A stretch of DNA of 42,890 bases, from assembly GCF_005886875.1 (NCBI RefSeq), contig NZ_PNBY01000052.1, forward strand, positions 1 to 42,890, read 5' to 3'. The position numbers and the translations under genes were made by a program. The notes under the pieces are model-generated. The model was not told where the DNA came from. It did not search any database and worked only from the letters and a program-made list of their open reading frames with translations. This document shows, one piece after another, positions 34,537 to 42,880 of this stretch. The stretch's first letter is position 1. Each line of letters starts with the position of its first letter. The DNA comes from Pseudoalteromonas aurantia (GTDB taxonomy: Bacteria; Pseudomonadota; Gammaproteobacteria; Enterobacterales; Alteromonadaceae).

Positions 34537-35964
34537 ATGGACAATGAAATCAAAGTAAAGACTATCCCTAGTGAGGTTAAGATACAAAAACCGGATAACC
34601 TCCAACCGGACAGGTTTAATCCTCGTAATCGTATTTATGTTCGTGCTGTTAAAGGTTTACACCAAGTACTACGGCAGAGGGTAGGGTTTATTGGTATGTT
34701 GGCGTTTATGCTACTGCCATGGGTCCATTTTCATGGGCAGCAAGCTGTCTTGTTTGATTTATTTGAGCAGCAGTTCAACATATTTGGCCTTACTTTATTA
34801 CCACAAGACTTAACTATTCTTGCTTTTATTTTAATGATTGCAGCATTTGCACTGTTTTTTGTGACCACGTTTTATGGTCGAGTATGGTGTGGCTATACCT
34901 GTCCACAAACAGTTTGGACGTTTATTTTTATATGGTTTGAAGAGAAGTGCGAAGGCAAGGCAAATCAACGTAAAAAGCTCGATCAACGTGAGATGAATTT
35001 TGACAAGCTGTGGCGAAAAACGGCCAAACACAGTTGTTGGGTGCTCTTTTCACTGTACACGGCGATCACATTTGCAGGCTATTTTACCCCTATTCGTACA
35101 CTCTTGCCGGAGCTGTTAACACTCTCGGCAAGTAGTTATGCCCTATGGAGCATTGCTGTTTTTACCGTATGTACCTATGGTAATGCTGGTTGGATGCGGG
35201 AGATCATGTGTTTACACATATGCCCGTATTCACGTTTTCAATCTGCAATGTTTGATAAAGATACCTTTACTGTCAGCTATGATGAAAAACGCGGCGAATC
35301 CCGTGGACCTCGTTCTCGCAAGCAAGATCCCAAAGAGCTGGAGTTAGGCGATTGTATTGACTGTAACTTATGTGTGCAAGTGTGCCCAACAGGTATCGAT
35401 ATTCGTAATGGCTTACAATATGAATGCATCAATTGCGGCGCATGTATTGATGCTTGTGATGGCGTGATGGAAAAAATGAATTATGCTCCGGGGCTCATTT
35501 CATACACCACAGAGCGTAATCTCGAAACATCATCCGAGCAAACCAAAGTTGTTCGAAGTAAGCTGGTGGGTTATTTACTCATTTTAGTGGTGTTGTGCGT
35601 CGCATTAGTAGCGAACATCACGATGCGTAAGCCGATGGAGCTCGATATTATTAGAGACAGGAACCAACTATATCGAGTGAATTATGAGGGCCTGATAGAA
35701 AATACCTATACGCTGAAGGTCATTAATAAAGCGCAAGCATCTCAAACATACTCTGTGTCGATAAAAGGGCTCAGTAACTATGAAGTCATTGGCAAATTGG
35801 TGTTGCACGTTGAAGCGGGTCGTTCTATGAACCTGCCATTATCGGTGATCATTGACCCGTATGATTTGAAAAAGCCAGTGACAGAGTTTGAATTTGTTAT
35901 TGCGCCAGTCGATAACCCTCAGCAACAGTTATCGCAGCGGACAAACTTCTTTAAAGGACGATAA
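34537..35964 (+). CDS. ccoG: Cytochrome c oxidase accessory protein CcoG (RdxA/FixG family)
   Basis: A 475-aa inner-membrane polyferredoxin needed for copper delivery to cbb3-type cytochrome oxidase. Several membrane spans (about 50-70, 85-110, 165-185, 200-215, 342-362) surround cysteine motifs: CGYTCP early, then two [4Fe-4S] clusters in CIDCNLCVQVCP and CINCGACIDAC. The C-terminal half (LDIIRDRNQLYRVNYEGLIENTYTLKV) is a periplasmic Ig-like domain typical of the family. AAGGAG precedes ATG 34537 at good spacing. A perfect TATAAT lies at 34465-34470 but with no clear -35. No cco structural genes are in the window. A terminator follows. Confidence 0.95.
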   Translation: MDNEIKVKTIPSEVKIQKPDNLQPDRFNPRNRIYVRAVKGLHQVLRQRVGFIGMLAFMLLPWVHFHGQQAVLFDLFEQQFNIFGLTLLPQDLTILAFILMIAAFALFFVTTFYGRVWCGYTCPQTVWTFIFIWFEEKCEGKANQRKKLDQREMNFDKLWRKTAKHSCWVLFSLYTAITFAGYFTPIRTLLPELLTLSASSYALWSIAVFTVCTYGNAGWMREIMCLHICPYSRFQSAMFDKDTFTVSYDEKRGESRGPRSRKQDPKELELGDCIDCNLCVQVCPTGIDIRNGLQYECINCGACIDACDGVMEKMNYAPGLISYTTERNLETSSEQTKVVRSKLVGYLLILVVLCVALVANITMRKPMELDIIRDRNQLYRVNYEGLIENTYTLKVINKAQASQTYSVSIKGLSNYEVIGKLVLHVEAGRSMNLPLSVIIDPYDLKKPVTEFEFVIAPVDNPQQQLSQRTNFFKGR

Positions 35965-35988
35965 TTCAGTACACTATAGTGATAAGAT

Positions 35989-36014
35989 AAAAGCGGGGCT
36001 TACCCCGCTTTTTT
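35989..36014 (+). terminator. Terminator after ccoG
   Basis: AAAAGCGGGG (35989-35998) pairs with CCCCGCTTTT (36003-36012) around a four-base loop, followed by further T residues. It is 25 bases past the ccoG stop and just before srkA. Confidence 0.9.
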
Positions 36015-36030
36015 AATATTTGAGAGAAGT

Positions 36031-37005
36031 ATGAGTGAATTTAGCTTTGCCAACTTAACACCAGACTTAATTTTAGATGCCATTGAGAGCATTGGAATTT
36101 ATCCAGAGTCAGGTCTATTAGCACTAAATAGCTATGAAAACCGTGTTTATCAATTTAGAGCAGATGACAATTGTCGATATGTGGTGAAGTTTTATCGGCC
36201 GCAGCGCTGGAGTGATGAACAAATACAGGAAGAACATCAATTTTCACTGAGTCTCATTGAGGCTGAAGTACCTGTGGTTGCGCCTATTCAGCGAGATGGA
36301 CAAACTTTATTCGAGTATCAGGGCTATCGCTTTACCTTGTTTCCAAGTGTGGGTGGACGCCAATTTGAAATGGATAATTTAGATCAACTCGAGATGTTAG
36401 GTCGTTATATTGGTCGTTTACACAGTGTGGCGGGAGGTCGGACGTTTACACATCGGCCGACCATCAACACACAAGATTATTTAGAGCGTGCACGCGAGTC
36501 AATCTTGTCCAGCCAGTTGCTGTCGACGTATATGGAAACGCCATTTTTAACCATCTTAGATCAGCTCATAGAAAAAACGCAGAACGCGTATTACGATACG
36601 GCACAAATACGTTTGCATGGAGACTGCCATGCTGGCAATATCTTGTGGTCAAATAATAAATTACTGCTTGTTGACTTAGATGATTGCCGACAAGGGCCCG
36701 CGATTCAAGATCTTTGGATGATGCTCAATGGTGATAGGCAAGAAAAAGCCATGCAATTAGATACGATGTTGTGTGGATATGAGGAATTTAACAGCTTTGA
36801 CCAGCGCCAGTTAGGGTTGATTGAACCATTAAGGGCTATGAGAATGGTGCATTATATGGGCTGGTTGGCAACAAGATGGCAAGATCCTGCATTCCCCCGG
36901 AACTTTTCGTGGTTTGCGACAGACAAATACTGGGAGCAACAGGTTTTGGCACTAAAAGAACAATATGCGGCATTAAATGAACCCGCATTGAAACTAATTC
37001 CATAA
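36031..37005 (+). CDS. srkA: Stress response kinase A (YihE-type Ser/Thr kinase)
   Basis: A 324-aa cytoplasmic kinase of the aminoglycoside-phosphotransferase-like fold. Features: glycine-poor N-lobe (SYENRVYQFRADDNCRYVVKFYRPQRW with the ATP-binding Lys), catalytic loop LHGDCHAGNILW and metal-binding LVDLDDC. SrkA in E. coli limits MazF-dependent death under envelope and oxidative stress. It lies directly upstream of dsbA with 15 bases between, the same pair as in E. coli, where srkA and dsbA are co-transcribed and Cpx-controlled; no Cpx site could be assigned here. Confidence 0.93.
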   Translation: MSEFSFANLTPDLILDAIESIGIYPESGLLALNSYENRVYQFRADDNCRYVVKFYRPQRWSDEQIQEEHQFSLSLIEAEVPVVAPIQRDGQTLFEYQGYRFTLFPSVGGRQFEMDNLDQLEMLGRYIGRLHSVAGGRTFTHRPTINTQDYLERARESILSSQLLSTYMETPFLTILDQLIEKTQNAYYDTAQIRLHGDCHAGNILWSNNKLLLVDLDDCRQGPAIQDLWMMLNGDRQEKAMQLDTMLCGYEEFNSFDQRQLGLIEPLRAMRMVHYMGWLATRWQDPAFPRNFSWFATDKYWEQQVLALKEQYAALNEPALKLIP

Positions 37006-37020
37006 ATTTGAGAGAGACCG

Positions 37021-37644
37021 ATGTTAAAAAAGATACAACTATCCATCCTGTTACTTTGTTTACCATTATTTGCGATGGCAGCAGATTTTACTGACGGTAA
37101 GCATTACCAAACATTGACGACTGAAAAAAGTGCATCACCTAAGGTGACAGAATTCTTTTCTTTTTACTGCCCACACTGTTTTAAATTTGAACCAATAGCG
37201 AAAGCCCTGGCGGATAACTTACCTAAAGGTGCGGTATTTGAAAAAAGCCACGTTAATTTTTTGGGTGGTTTACCTGCGCAAGTACAAAGTAATTTGAGCT
37301 ACGCCTATATTGTCGCCAAAAGTGTCGGTAAAGGTGATGAAATTGCAGCAAAGTTATTTGACAGCATTCATATTAAAAAAGCACCTTTAGATAATATTGC
37401 TGATCTAAAAACATTGCTTGAGGTTAATGGTATTACTGGTGCACAATTTGATGCGGCACTGGCGACAATGCCAATTATAAGCGAAGAGGCGGCGATGCAA
37501 GATGCGCAAGAGAAGTTTTCAAAAGCAGGCGCACTCACAGGTGTTCCTACTTTTATTGTTAATGATAAATACAAAATCAACGTGAGTGAGCTACAAAGCC
37601 AAGATGAACTTAATGAGCTTGTAAAGCACCTGCTGAAAAAATAA
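37021..37644 (+). CDS. dsbA: Periplasmic thiol:disulfide oxidoreductase DsbA
   Basis: A 207-aa periplasmic oxidase that introduces disulfides into exported proteins. A signal peptide (about residues 1-20, ending FAMA) precedes the thioredoxin fold with active site CPHC (Cys50-Cys53), the classic DsbA dipeptide, and the cis-proline loop TGVPTFIV. It follows srkA and precedes a second DsbA. Substrates made by the type II system often need disulfides, so the two could act together, but that is only inference. Confidence 0.95.
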   Translation: MLKKIQLSILLLCLPLFAMAADFTDGKHYQTLTTEKSASPKVTEFFSFYCPHCFKFEPIAKALADNLPKGAVFEKSHVNFLGGLPAQVQSNLSYAYIVAKSVGKGDEIAAKLFDSIHIKKAPLDNIADLKTLLEVNGITGAQFDAALATMPIISEEAAMQDAQEKFSKAGALTGVPTFIVNDKYKINVSELQSQDELNELVKHLLKK

Positions 37645-37659
37645 GAATTGGAGTAAAAA

Positions 37660-38289
37660 ATGTTAAAGGTAATTAAAGCGGCTGCGGTTGCCATGATGAT
37701 GCCACTGTTGGCCAATGCAGCAGTATTTGAAGAAGGCGTTCACTATGAAGTGATCTCCGAACGTGGCACTAAGAAGCCAGAAGTAACCGAGTACTTTTCA
37801 TTTTATTGCCCGGCTTGTAATGCATTTGAGCCGTTGATTGCGAAAGTGAAGCCTAAATTAGATGATGGTGTAAAGTTTAAGAAAAGCCATGTAGATTTTG
37901 TTGGGACTCGAGACGAAAAAGTGCAAAAAATCATGAGCAATGCATTAGCTACCGCAGAAGTGTTACCTCAAAAAGATCAGATAGTGAGTGCTATTTTTAC
38001 TCATTTACATGGTACACGCGGTAAGATTAATGAGCTGGCTGATATGAAAGATATTTTTGTTGCTCAAGGGGTAGATGGCGACAAGTTTGATAAGCTTTAT
38101 AAGAGCTTTTCTGTTCGTACTAAAGCTTCTAAAATGGTGCGCATGCAAAAGCAAATGCAAGATAAGCGCGCTTTGACTGGCGTGCCAACCTTTGTGGTTA
38201 ATGGTAAGTACAAACTACGTTTGCGTGAATCTAAAACGACGACACCAGAACAAATTAGTGAGTTAATTAATTATCTTGCTGCGAAGTAA
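37660..38289 (+). CDS. Second DsbA-family thiol:disulfide oxidoreductase (CPAC active site)
   Basis: A 209-aa exported paralogue of the gene just before it, 15 bases downstream, with a ribosome site TTGGAG. Signal peptide about residues 1-20 (ending ANA), active site CPAC at Cys50-Cys53, and cis-Pro loop TGVPTFVV. The two proteins align almost without gaps (EFFSFYCPHC against EYFSFYCPAC), so they arose by tandem duplication. The residue between the cysteines sets redox potential in this fold, so the His to Ala change suggests a less oxidising or differently partnered enzyme. A terminator follows. Confidence 0.92.
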   Translation: MLKVIKAAAVAMMMPLLANAAVFEEGVHYEVISERGTKKPEVTEYFSFYCPACNAFEPLIAKVKPKLDDGVKFKKSHVDFVGTRDEKVQKIMSNALATAEVLPQKDQIVSAIFTHLHGTRGKINELADMKDIFVAQGVDGDKFDKLYKSFSVRTKASKMVRMQKQMQDKRALTGVPTFVVNGKYKLRLRESKTTTPEQISELINYLAAK

Positions 38290-38304
38290 TAATTTGTTAG
38301 ACTC

Positions 38305-38332
38305 AAAAAGCCTCGCATAAGTGGGGCTTTTT
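38305..38332 (+). terminator. Terminator after the dsbA pair
   Basis: AAAAAGCC (38305-38312) pairs with GGCTTTTT (38325-38332); the inner part of the stem has two mismatches. It lies just past the second dsbA and before the ribosome site of the DUF523 gene, which rules out the GTG inside the hairpin as that gene's start. Confidence 0.8.
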
Positions 38333-38350
38333 GTTTTAGGAGTATTAAGT

Positions 38351-38800
38351 TTGGATAAAGTGCTTGTGTCTAGCTGCTTGCTCGGCCAACCAGTGCGGTA
38401 CGATGGCAAAACACAGACGTTGAGGCACCCATTAATCTCTCAGCTTATTGCGCAGCAAAGGGTGGTGTCATTTTGTCCTGAAGTGGCGGGGGGCTTACCC
38501 ATTCCTAGAGAGCCTGCTGAGATTGTTGAATCACGCATAGTCACGAATAACGGCGTTGATTTATCAGCTGAATTTGCACGAGGGGCCACATTGGCTTTGG
38601 CTCAATGCCAAGCCAATAATATACGGTTTGCTTTGTTGAAAGAGTCGAGCCCATCTTGTGGCAGAAATACTATTTATGATGGGACACATAGTGGTCGTAA
38701 AGTGACGGGGATGGGTTGGACAGCTCAACTTCTAGAACAAAATGGTATTCATGTGTTTAGTGAAGAACAACTCCCAGTACTTAACAAAGTACTGGGGTAA
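38351..38800 (+). CDS. DUF523 family protein
   Basis: A 149-aa cytoplasmic protein of the DUF523 family: VLVSSCLLGQPVRYDGK at the N-terminus, VSFCPEVAGGLPIPREPAEIV in the middle and LLKESSPSCGRNTIYDGTHSG towards the end, with conserved cysteines that could bind a metal or cluster. No reaction is assigned to it with confidence. I chose TTG 38351, preceded by AGGAG at eight bases; the frame is open to GTG 38321 but that codon lies inside a terminator stem. It ends seven bases before the end of convergent trmA. Confidence 0.85.
   Translation: MDKVLVSSCLLGQPVRYDGKTQTLRHPLISQLIAQQRVVSFCPEVAGGLPIPREPAEIVESRIVTNNGVDLSAEFARGATLALAQCQANNIRFALLKESSPSCGRNTIYDGTHSGRKVTGMGWTAQLLEQNGIHVFSEEQLPVLNKVLG
38773..38796. 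other. Perfect hairpin at the DUF523/trmA convergent junction
   Basis: CCCAGTACTT (38773-38782) and AAGTACTGGG (38787-38796) form a perfect 10-bp stem with loop AACA. It lies within the last codons of the DUF523 gene and 12 bases past the trmA stop. Neither strand has a T-run, so it is a stem-loop that may protect or end both transcripts. Confidence 0.45.
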
Positions 38801-38807
38801 AGCGGAT

Positions 38808-39905
38808 TTACTTGCGCTGTAAAAATACACCGGACTCTACATGATGGGTGTACGGAAACTGATCGAAAATAGCGATGCGAGACACTTTGTGAGTTTCGCA
38901 GAGTAAGTCTAGATCACGTTCTAGCGTGTCTGGGTTGCATGAGATATAGATAACATTGTCGTAATTTGCGACGAGGCGACAGGTTAGTTCATCCATGCCG
39001 GCACGGGGTGGATCAACAAGAATTGTTTGGCAATTATATGCTTTAAGGTCAATGCCATTTAATCGTGAGAAGCTACGTTCACCTTTCATTGCTTGGGTAA
39101 ACTCTTCACTAGACATGCGTAAGATGTCTAAATTGTCTACTTTATTCGCGGCAATATTAAATTGCGCAGAATGAACTGACGGTTTAGATATTTCTGTTGC
39201 AAGCACTTTATCAAAGCTGCCTGCTAGCGCAATTGAAAAATTTCCGTTCCCACAATAAAGCTCGAGTAAATCGTTTTCTAATGGTGCACACAGTGATTGT
39301 GCCCAGGTAAGCATTTTTTCGTTTACTACGGCATTTGGTTGGGTAAAGCTATTCTCTACTTGCTGATACGTATAAGTCTGCCCATTGACGTTTAATTGTT
39401 CGGTGACATAGTCATGTTCGAAAATCACTTTTTGCTTTCTAGCTCGACCAATAAAATCAATTTTATAAGTTTGCTTTAACTCAGCGCGCAGTGTCTCCAT
39501 TGCTGCTTGCCAATGTTCACCAAGTGGTTTGTGGTAAAGTAAGCTAATAAGGATTTCACCGCTCAGTGTAGATAGATAATCAATTTGAAACAGTTTGCGA
39601 CGTAGTATTTCATTGTCGCGTAATTTAACCATCATGACTGCCATTAGCTCACTGATAAGCGGGGCTGCGGGGTCAAATTGATCAACGCGGATTTTCTGTT
39701 TTGTCGCTTGGTCAAACATGATGTGGTATAAATCGTCACCTTCATGCCAAACTCTAAACTCAGCACGTTGTCGATACTGTGTTTTTGGTGAGTCGTATAC
39801 TTCTAATTCAGGTGCATCAAAACGCGTGAATTGTTGAGAAATGCGCTGCTGCTTTTCTTCAAGCTGCTGGGCATAAGTGGAAGTATCAATTGTTATGACG
39901 GCCAT
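38808..39905 (-). CDS. trmA: tRNA (uracil-5-)-methyltransferase
   Basis: A 365-aa SAM-dependent enzyme that makes 5-methyluridine at position 54 of tRNA. The N-terminal RNA-binding part ([21 protein letters not shown]) is followed by the methyltransferase fold: SAM motif [27 protein letters not shown], and the catalytic nucleophile Cys323 in YISCNPDTL. Its length matches E. coli TrmA (366 aa). It lacks the N-terminal TRAM and cluster cysteines of RlmD/RlmC, which supports TrmA over those relatives. Single gene on the minus strand. Confidence 0.95.
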   Translation of the reverse strand: MAVITIDTSTYAQQLEEKQQRISQQFTRFDAPELEVYDSPKTQYRQRAEFRVWHEGDDLYHIMFDQATKQKIRVDQFDPAAPLISELMAVMMVKLRDNEILRRKLFQIDYLSTLSGEILISLLYHKPLGEHWQAAMETLRAELKQTYKIDFIGRARKQKVIFEHDYVTEQLNVNGQTYTYQQVENSFTQPNAVVNEKMLTWAQSLCAPLENDLLELYCGNGNFSIALAGSFDKVLATEISKPSVHSAQFNIAANKVDNLDILRMSSEEFTQAMKGERSFSRLNGIDLKAYNCQTILVDPPRAGMDELTCRLVANYDNVIYISCNPDTLERDLDLLCETHKVSRIAIFDQFPYTHHVESGVFLQRK

Positions 39906-40090
39906 GATCAGAATTACCTTACTAAATAGAGACGCGCTATTTTAGGCGTCGTTGCCGATTTGTCCAGTTAATCGCAAAAAATCCGTTTACTTTCTATACT
40001 AAAAGTCTTTAGGTTTATATAAACTGGCCGATAACGAAGTCATTACGGTTGGCTTTTCAGCCTACTTGTCTCACCGTGTGGAGCCACGTT

Positions 40091-41191
40091 ATGAAAATAG
40101 GACAACTCAATCAATTACTTAACCCTGCAAATTCTTACAAAGCAGGTAATAACAAACCATTTATGCCGACTATTCAGAATAATGCAGATAGTTACTCCGG
40201 CGATAAAAGTAAATTGGCTGCGAAATTTTTAGATGACAAACTTGCCGAAGCGTTGGGTATTGAGAAGAAGCCAGAAAAAGAAAAGCCACTGTTTGATTTT
40301 GAATCTATCGTAAAAAATGTTTTAGATTTCGTAAAAGGTGCTGTAAATAAGGCTAAAGCTAACGGCAAAGATGATAATGAACTCAGAAATATGCTAGGTG
40401 AGGCTCGAAAGGGTGTAAAGCTGGGGATTGATGAAGCCACTGATGCACTTAAAGAGAGCAGTGTTTTTAATAATGAAATTGAAGAAGGCATCGAAAAGTC
40501 TAGAGAGGGTATTTTTAGCGGGCTTGATGAATTTGAAAAGTCATTATTTGAACCTCAGCCAGATAAAATGTCGGTTACTTCAGCGCAGTATGCGAGTTTA
40601 TCAAATCAAGCAGATTATAGCTTCACGACTGCAGAAGGTGATGAAGTTGTGATCTCATTCAGTGATGCTTACTCGCAGAATAAAGGAGCAAGCTACAACA
40701 AAGAAGGCAATAACGAAGGCGTTGCTTATGCAGAAGAAAACAAGCAAGAAGTGAGCTTCTCCATTAGTGTGAATGGCGATTTAAATGAAGATGAACAAAA
40801 AGCCATTAATGAAATGATGAAGGACATTCGTAATGTCAGTGATTCATTTTTCAGTGGTGAATATGATGATGCATTTGAAAAAGCGAAAGAGCTGAATATA
40901 GATAACGATCAAATAGCAAACTTCACTATGGACCTCAGGCAGACGAAGACCACAGCAGCTATTAGCCAATATCAGCAAAGCAATCCACTGAAAGATTTAG
41001 AAAAAGCACTACAACCGCTTGATAAGCAACTTGAGAGTATTAATGAAAGTGGTAAGGCATTTAGAATAGAAAGTCAGTTACCTGATATTTTAGAATGGAT
41101 GAACCAAGGTCAATCAAGACTCAATGAATTCTTAGATTATGCGCAGGGCTTTTTTAACCAATTAAATCAGCAAGAAGATAGCGCACAATAA
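40091..41191 (+). CDS. DUF5610-like hypothetical protein
   Basis: A 366-aa protein, very acidic, with no signal peptide or membrane span. The N-terminal third has the helical block DEATDALKESSVFNNEIEEGIEKSREGIFSGLDEF in the style of DUF5610 proteins; the middle has a beta-rich part (YSFTTAEGDEVVISFSD, then EEVSFSISVNGDLNEDEQKAI); the end is helical again. ATG 40091 has TGGAG eight bases upstream and starts MKIGQLNQLLNP; a TTG at 40049 would add 14 residues. No known function. It sits alone between trmA (divergent) and murI. The family name is a recollection from local pattern, not a search. Confidence 0.7.
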   Translation: MKIGQLNQLLNPANSYKAGNNKPFMPTIQNNADSYSGDKSKLAAKFLDDKLAEALGIEKKPEKEKPLFDFESIVKNVLDFVKGAVNKAKANGKDDNELRNMLGEARKGVKLGIDEATDALKESSVFNNEIEEGIEKSREGIFSGLDEFEKSLFEPQPDKMSVTSAQYASLSNQADYSFTTAEGDEVVISFSDAYSQNKGASYNKEGNNEGVAYAEENKQEVSFSISVNGDLNEDEQKAINEMMKDIRNVSDSFFSGEYDDAFEKAKELNIDNDQIANFTMDLRQTKTTAAISQYQQSNPLKDLEKALQPLDKQLESINESGKAFRIESQLPDILEWMNQGQSRLNEFLDYAQGFFNQLNQQEDSAQ

Positions 41192-41257
41192 TTAGGGATT
41201 CATTTTCTGCTGCGTGCGTGGCACACTTCGCTTAATAGATAGCGGCGGAGCGCAAGC

Positions 41258-42064
41258 GTGTCACCACATATACTCGTATTTGATTCAGGGATTGGCGGAA
41301 CCAGTGTTCTGGAGCATATAAAAGCAAGCATACCGAGTGCACATTTTAGCTATGTCATGGATAATGCGCTTTTACCTTATGGCTTGCAGTCTGAACAAAC
41401 GATTCGGTCACGTTTAGCGTCGTTAGTTCAGTATATTGAAGCGCAAGAGCTCAACGTTGATATTATTGTTATTGCCTGTAATACCGCCTCTACTTCTGCA
41501 CTTGCCGCCACTCGACATTTAACGACGATACCGGTTGTTGGGGTTGTGCCAGCGATTAAACCTGCAGTGCGTTTTAGTTGCACTAATCACATTGCTTTGT
41601 TAGCAACCCCAGCCACTTCAAATAATGCTTATACACATGGTTTGATAGAGCAGTTTGCACAAGGGTCGCGTGTTGACCGCCATCATTCCACTTCCTTGGT
41701 TAAATTTGCTGAAGCACTTTACTGGGATCGGCCTATCAATGAGGCGGAGGTCGCCACTGAATTACAACGTATAGGGATCGCGACTAAAGTTGATACCATT
41801 GTATTAGGATGTACGCATTTTCCTATACTCAAACCTTATCTCAAAAGCTTTTATGGCTCAGGGGTTACATTAGTTGATTCTGGAGAAGCGATAGCAAGGA
41901 GAGTGAGATCGTTATTAGTTCAAGTAAACAACTGCCCAGCTAATTTAGATGCCAATGATTTACTAATAGAAAAGCCGTTGCAGTTTTATGCAACGGCTCC
42001 AGATAAAATTAGCCCTAATGCGCAAAGCATTAAATTAATAAGCCTTAACAGTTTTAGTGACTAG
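41258..42064 (+). CDS. murI: Glutamate racemase
   Basis: A 268-aa cytoplasmic enzyme that makes D-glutamate for peptidoglycan. The opening ILVFDSGIGGTSVL and the two catalytic cysteines, Cys74 in ACNTAST and Cys185 in GCTHFP, are all present. The start is GTG with GGAG about nine bases upstream. Its position before rRNA-type promoters matches murI-rrnB in E. coli. The end overlaps the convergent RRM gene by 11 bases. Confidence 0.95.
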   Translation: MSPHILVFDSGIGGTSVLEHIKASIPSAHFSYVMDNALLPYGLQSEQTIRSRLASLVQYIEAQELNVDIIVIACNTASTSALAATRHLTTIPVVGVVPAIKPAVRFSCTNHIALLATPATSNNAYTHGLIEQFAQGSRVDRHHSTSLVKFAEALYWDRPINEAEVATELQRIGIATKVDTIVLGCTHFPILKPYLKSFYGSGVTLVDSGEAIARRVRSLLVQVNNCPANLDANDLLIEKPLQFYATAPDKISPNAQSIKLISLNSFSD

Positions 42065-42521
42065 CGATTTCTTCCTCATTGTCGTATTGCTTTTGTTTTG
42101 CAGCTCTTACTTTCAGTGTGCGCTGCTGGAACTCTTGATCATTTAAAGCAGAGATTGCTTTATCGGCATCGAGTTCTGCCATTTCAACAAACCCAAACCC
42201 ACGACGTTTGCCTGTATTTTTATCTTTTAATAGTCGAACACTAAAAACCTGTCCTTGTTCAGAGAAGAGCTCCCGTACTACGCCTTCATTGGCCTTATAA
42301 GGTAAGTTACCTACGTACAGAGTTTTAGTTTTTACTTCTTGTTTAGCTTCTTGTGCCTCGCCAGAAGTAAAAATGACAGCAAAACCACCTACAAGAATAC
42401 CTGCGGCAAAAAGGATAGGGGCGCTTAATGCAATATTAGATAATACAAATTGCAATATAAGAAAACCAATCACAGCAAGTGCAAAGGTGATTATAAAAGG
42501 CTTTTGATCTGATGATTTCAT
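42054..42521 (-). CDS. Membrane-anchored RNA-recognition-motif (RRM) protein
   Basis: A 155-aa protein with two hydrophobic spans at the N-terminus (about residues 8-28 and 32-51), then one RRM domain: RNP2 LYVGNLPY and RNP1 RRGFGFVEM, both with the aromatic residues that stack on RNA bases. The C-terminal tail is charged. If the spans are inserted, the RRM faces the cytoplasm from the inner membrane. Bacterial RRM proteins of this size bind single-stranded RNA; the target is unknown. Start ATG 42521. It is convergent with murI and overlaps its end. Confidence 0.88.
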   Translation of the reverse strand: MKSSDQKPFIITFALAVIGFLILQFVLSNIALSAPILFAAGILVGGFAVIFTSGEAQEAKQEVKTKTLYVGNLPYKANEGVVRELFSEQGQVFSVRLLKDKNTGKRRGFGFVEMAELDADKAISALNDQEFQQRTLKVRAAKQKQYDNEEEIASH

Positions 42522-42700
42522 AATTGATCTACCAATAAACAGGGGATAAACATTAATTTAACAAAACGAGTGGCTATATTAGCGATATATATAAACTTCG
42601 CAATAATAAAACAGTAAATAACGAAGAATACAGTATTAAAAATAAACAAAAATAACAAATAATGCGAGTTTTGCTGATTTTTTATTCGAACAAACAGAAA

Positions 42701-42729
42701 GATCAAAAAAAGGCTTGATCAAAAAAAGG
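42701..42729. repeat. Direct repeat of GATC followed by seven A and GG in the rRNA promoter upstream region
   Basis: The 13-mer GATCAAAAAAAGG occurs twice, at 42701-42713 and 42717-42729, 16 bases apart. The second copy overlaps the -35 element of P1. The A-tracts lie where UP elements lie in rRNA promoters. The wider stretch 42522-42700 is extremely AT-rich and contains no supported gene. Confidence 0.7.
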
Positions 42730-42760
42730 ATCGCCCTATAATGCGACCCCACTGACACGG
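42715..42760 (+). promoter_or_regulatory. rRNA operon promoter P1
   Basis: The -35 TTGATC (42715-42720) and consensus -10 TATAAT (42737-42742) are 16 bases apart, followed by a GC-rich discriminator (GCGACCCC, 42743-42750). The sequence CCACTGACACGG (42749-42760) is, from memory, the same as the start region of E. coli rrnB P1. The discriminator implies growth-rate and ppGpp control. Confidence 0.88.
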
Positions 42761-42852
42761 AGCGCTACGCTAACTTAGCAAAGCAAAACGAGGTCAGCGT
42801 TAAGTAAAATTTAGTTTAGCTTTTCACTTAAGAAAATGTTTAAAATTAAGTG

Positions 42853-42880
42853 TTGACAAAAAAATAGGACAGCGTAATAT
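42853..42880 (+). promoter_or_regulatory. rRNA operon promoter P2
   Basis: A consensus -35 TTGACA (42853-42858) and -10 TAATAT (42875-42880) with 16-base spacing, followed by GCGCAGCC, about 138 bases after P1. The tandem arrangement is that of rRNA operons; the 16S gene would begin outside the window. Confidence 0.85.

Noticed and set aside
42518..42706. 62-codon minus-strand ORF upstream of the RRM gene
   Set aside because: Its hydrophobic Ile/Phe-rich translation comes from an extremely AT-rich rRNA promoter upstream region; no ribosome site, and it reads from within promoter elements.
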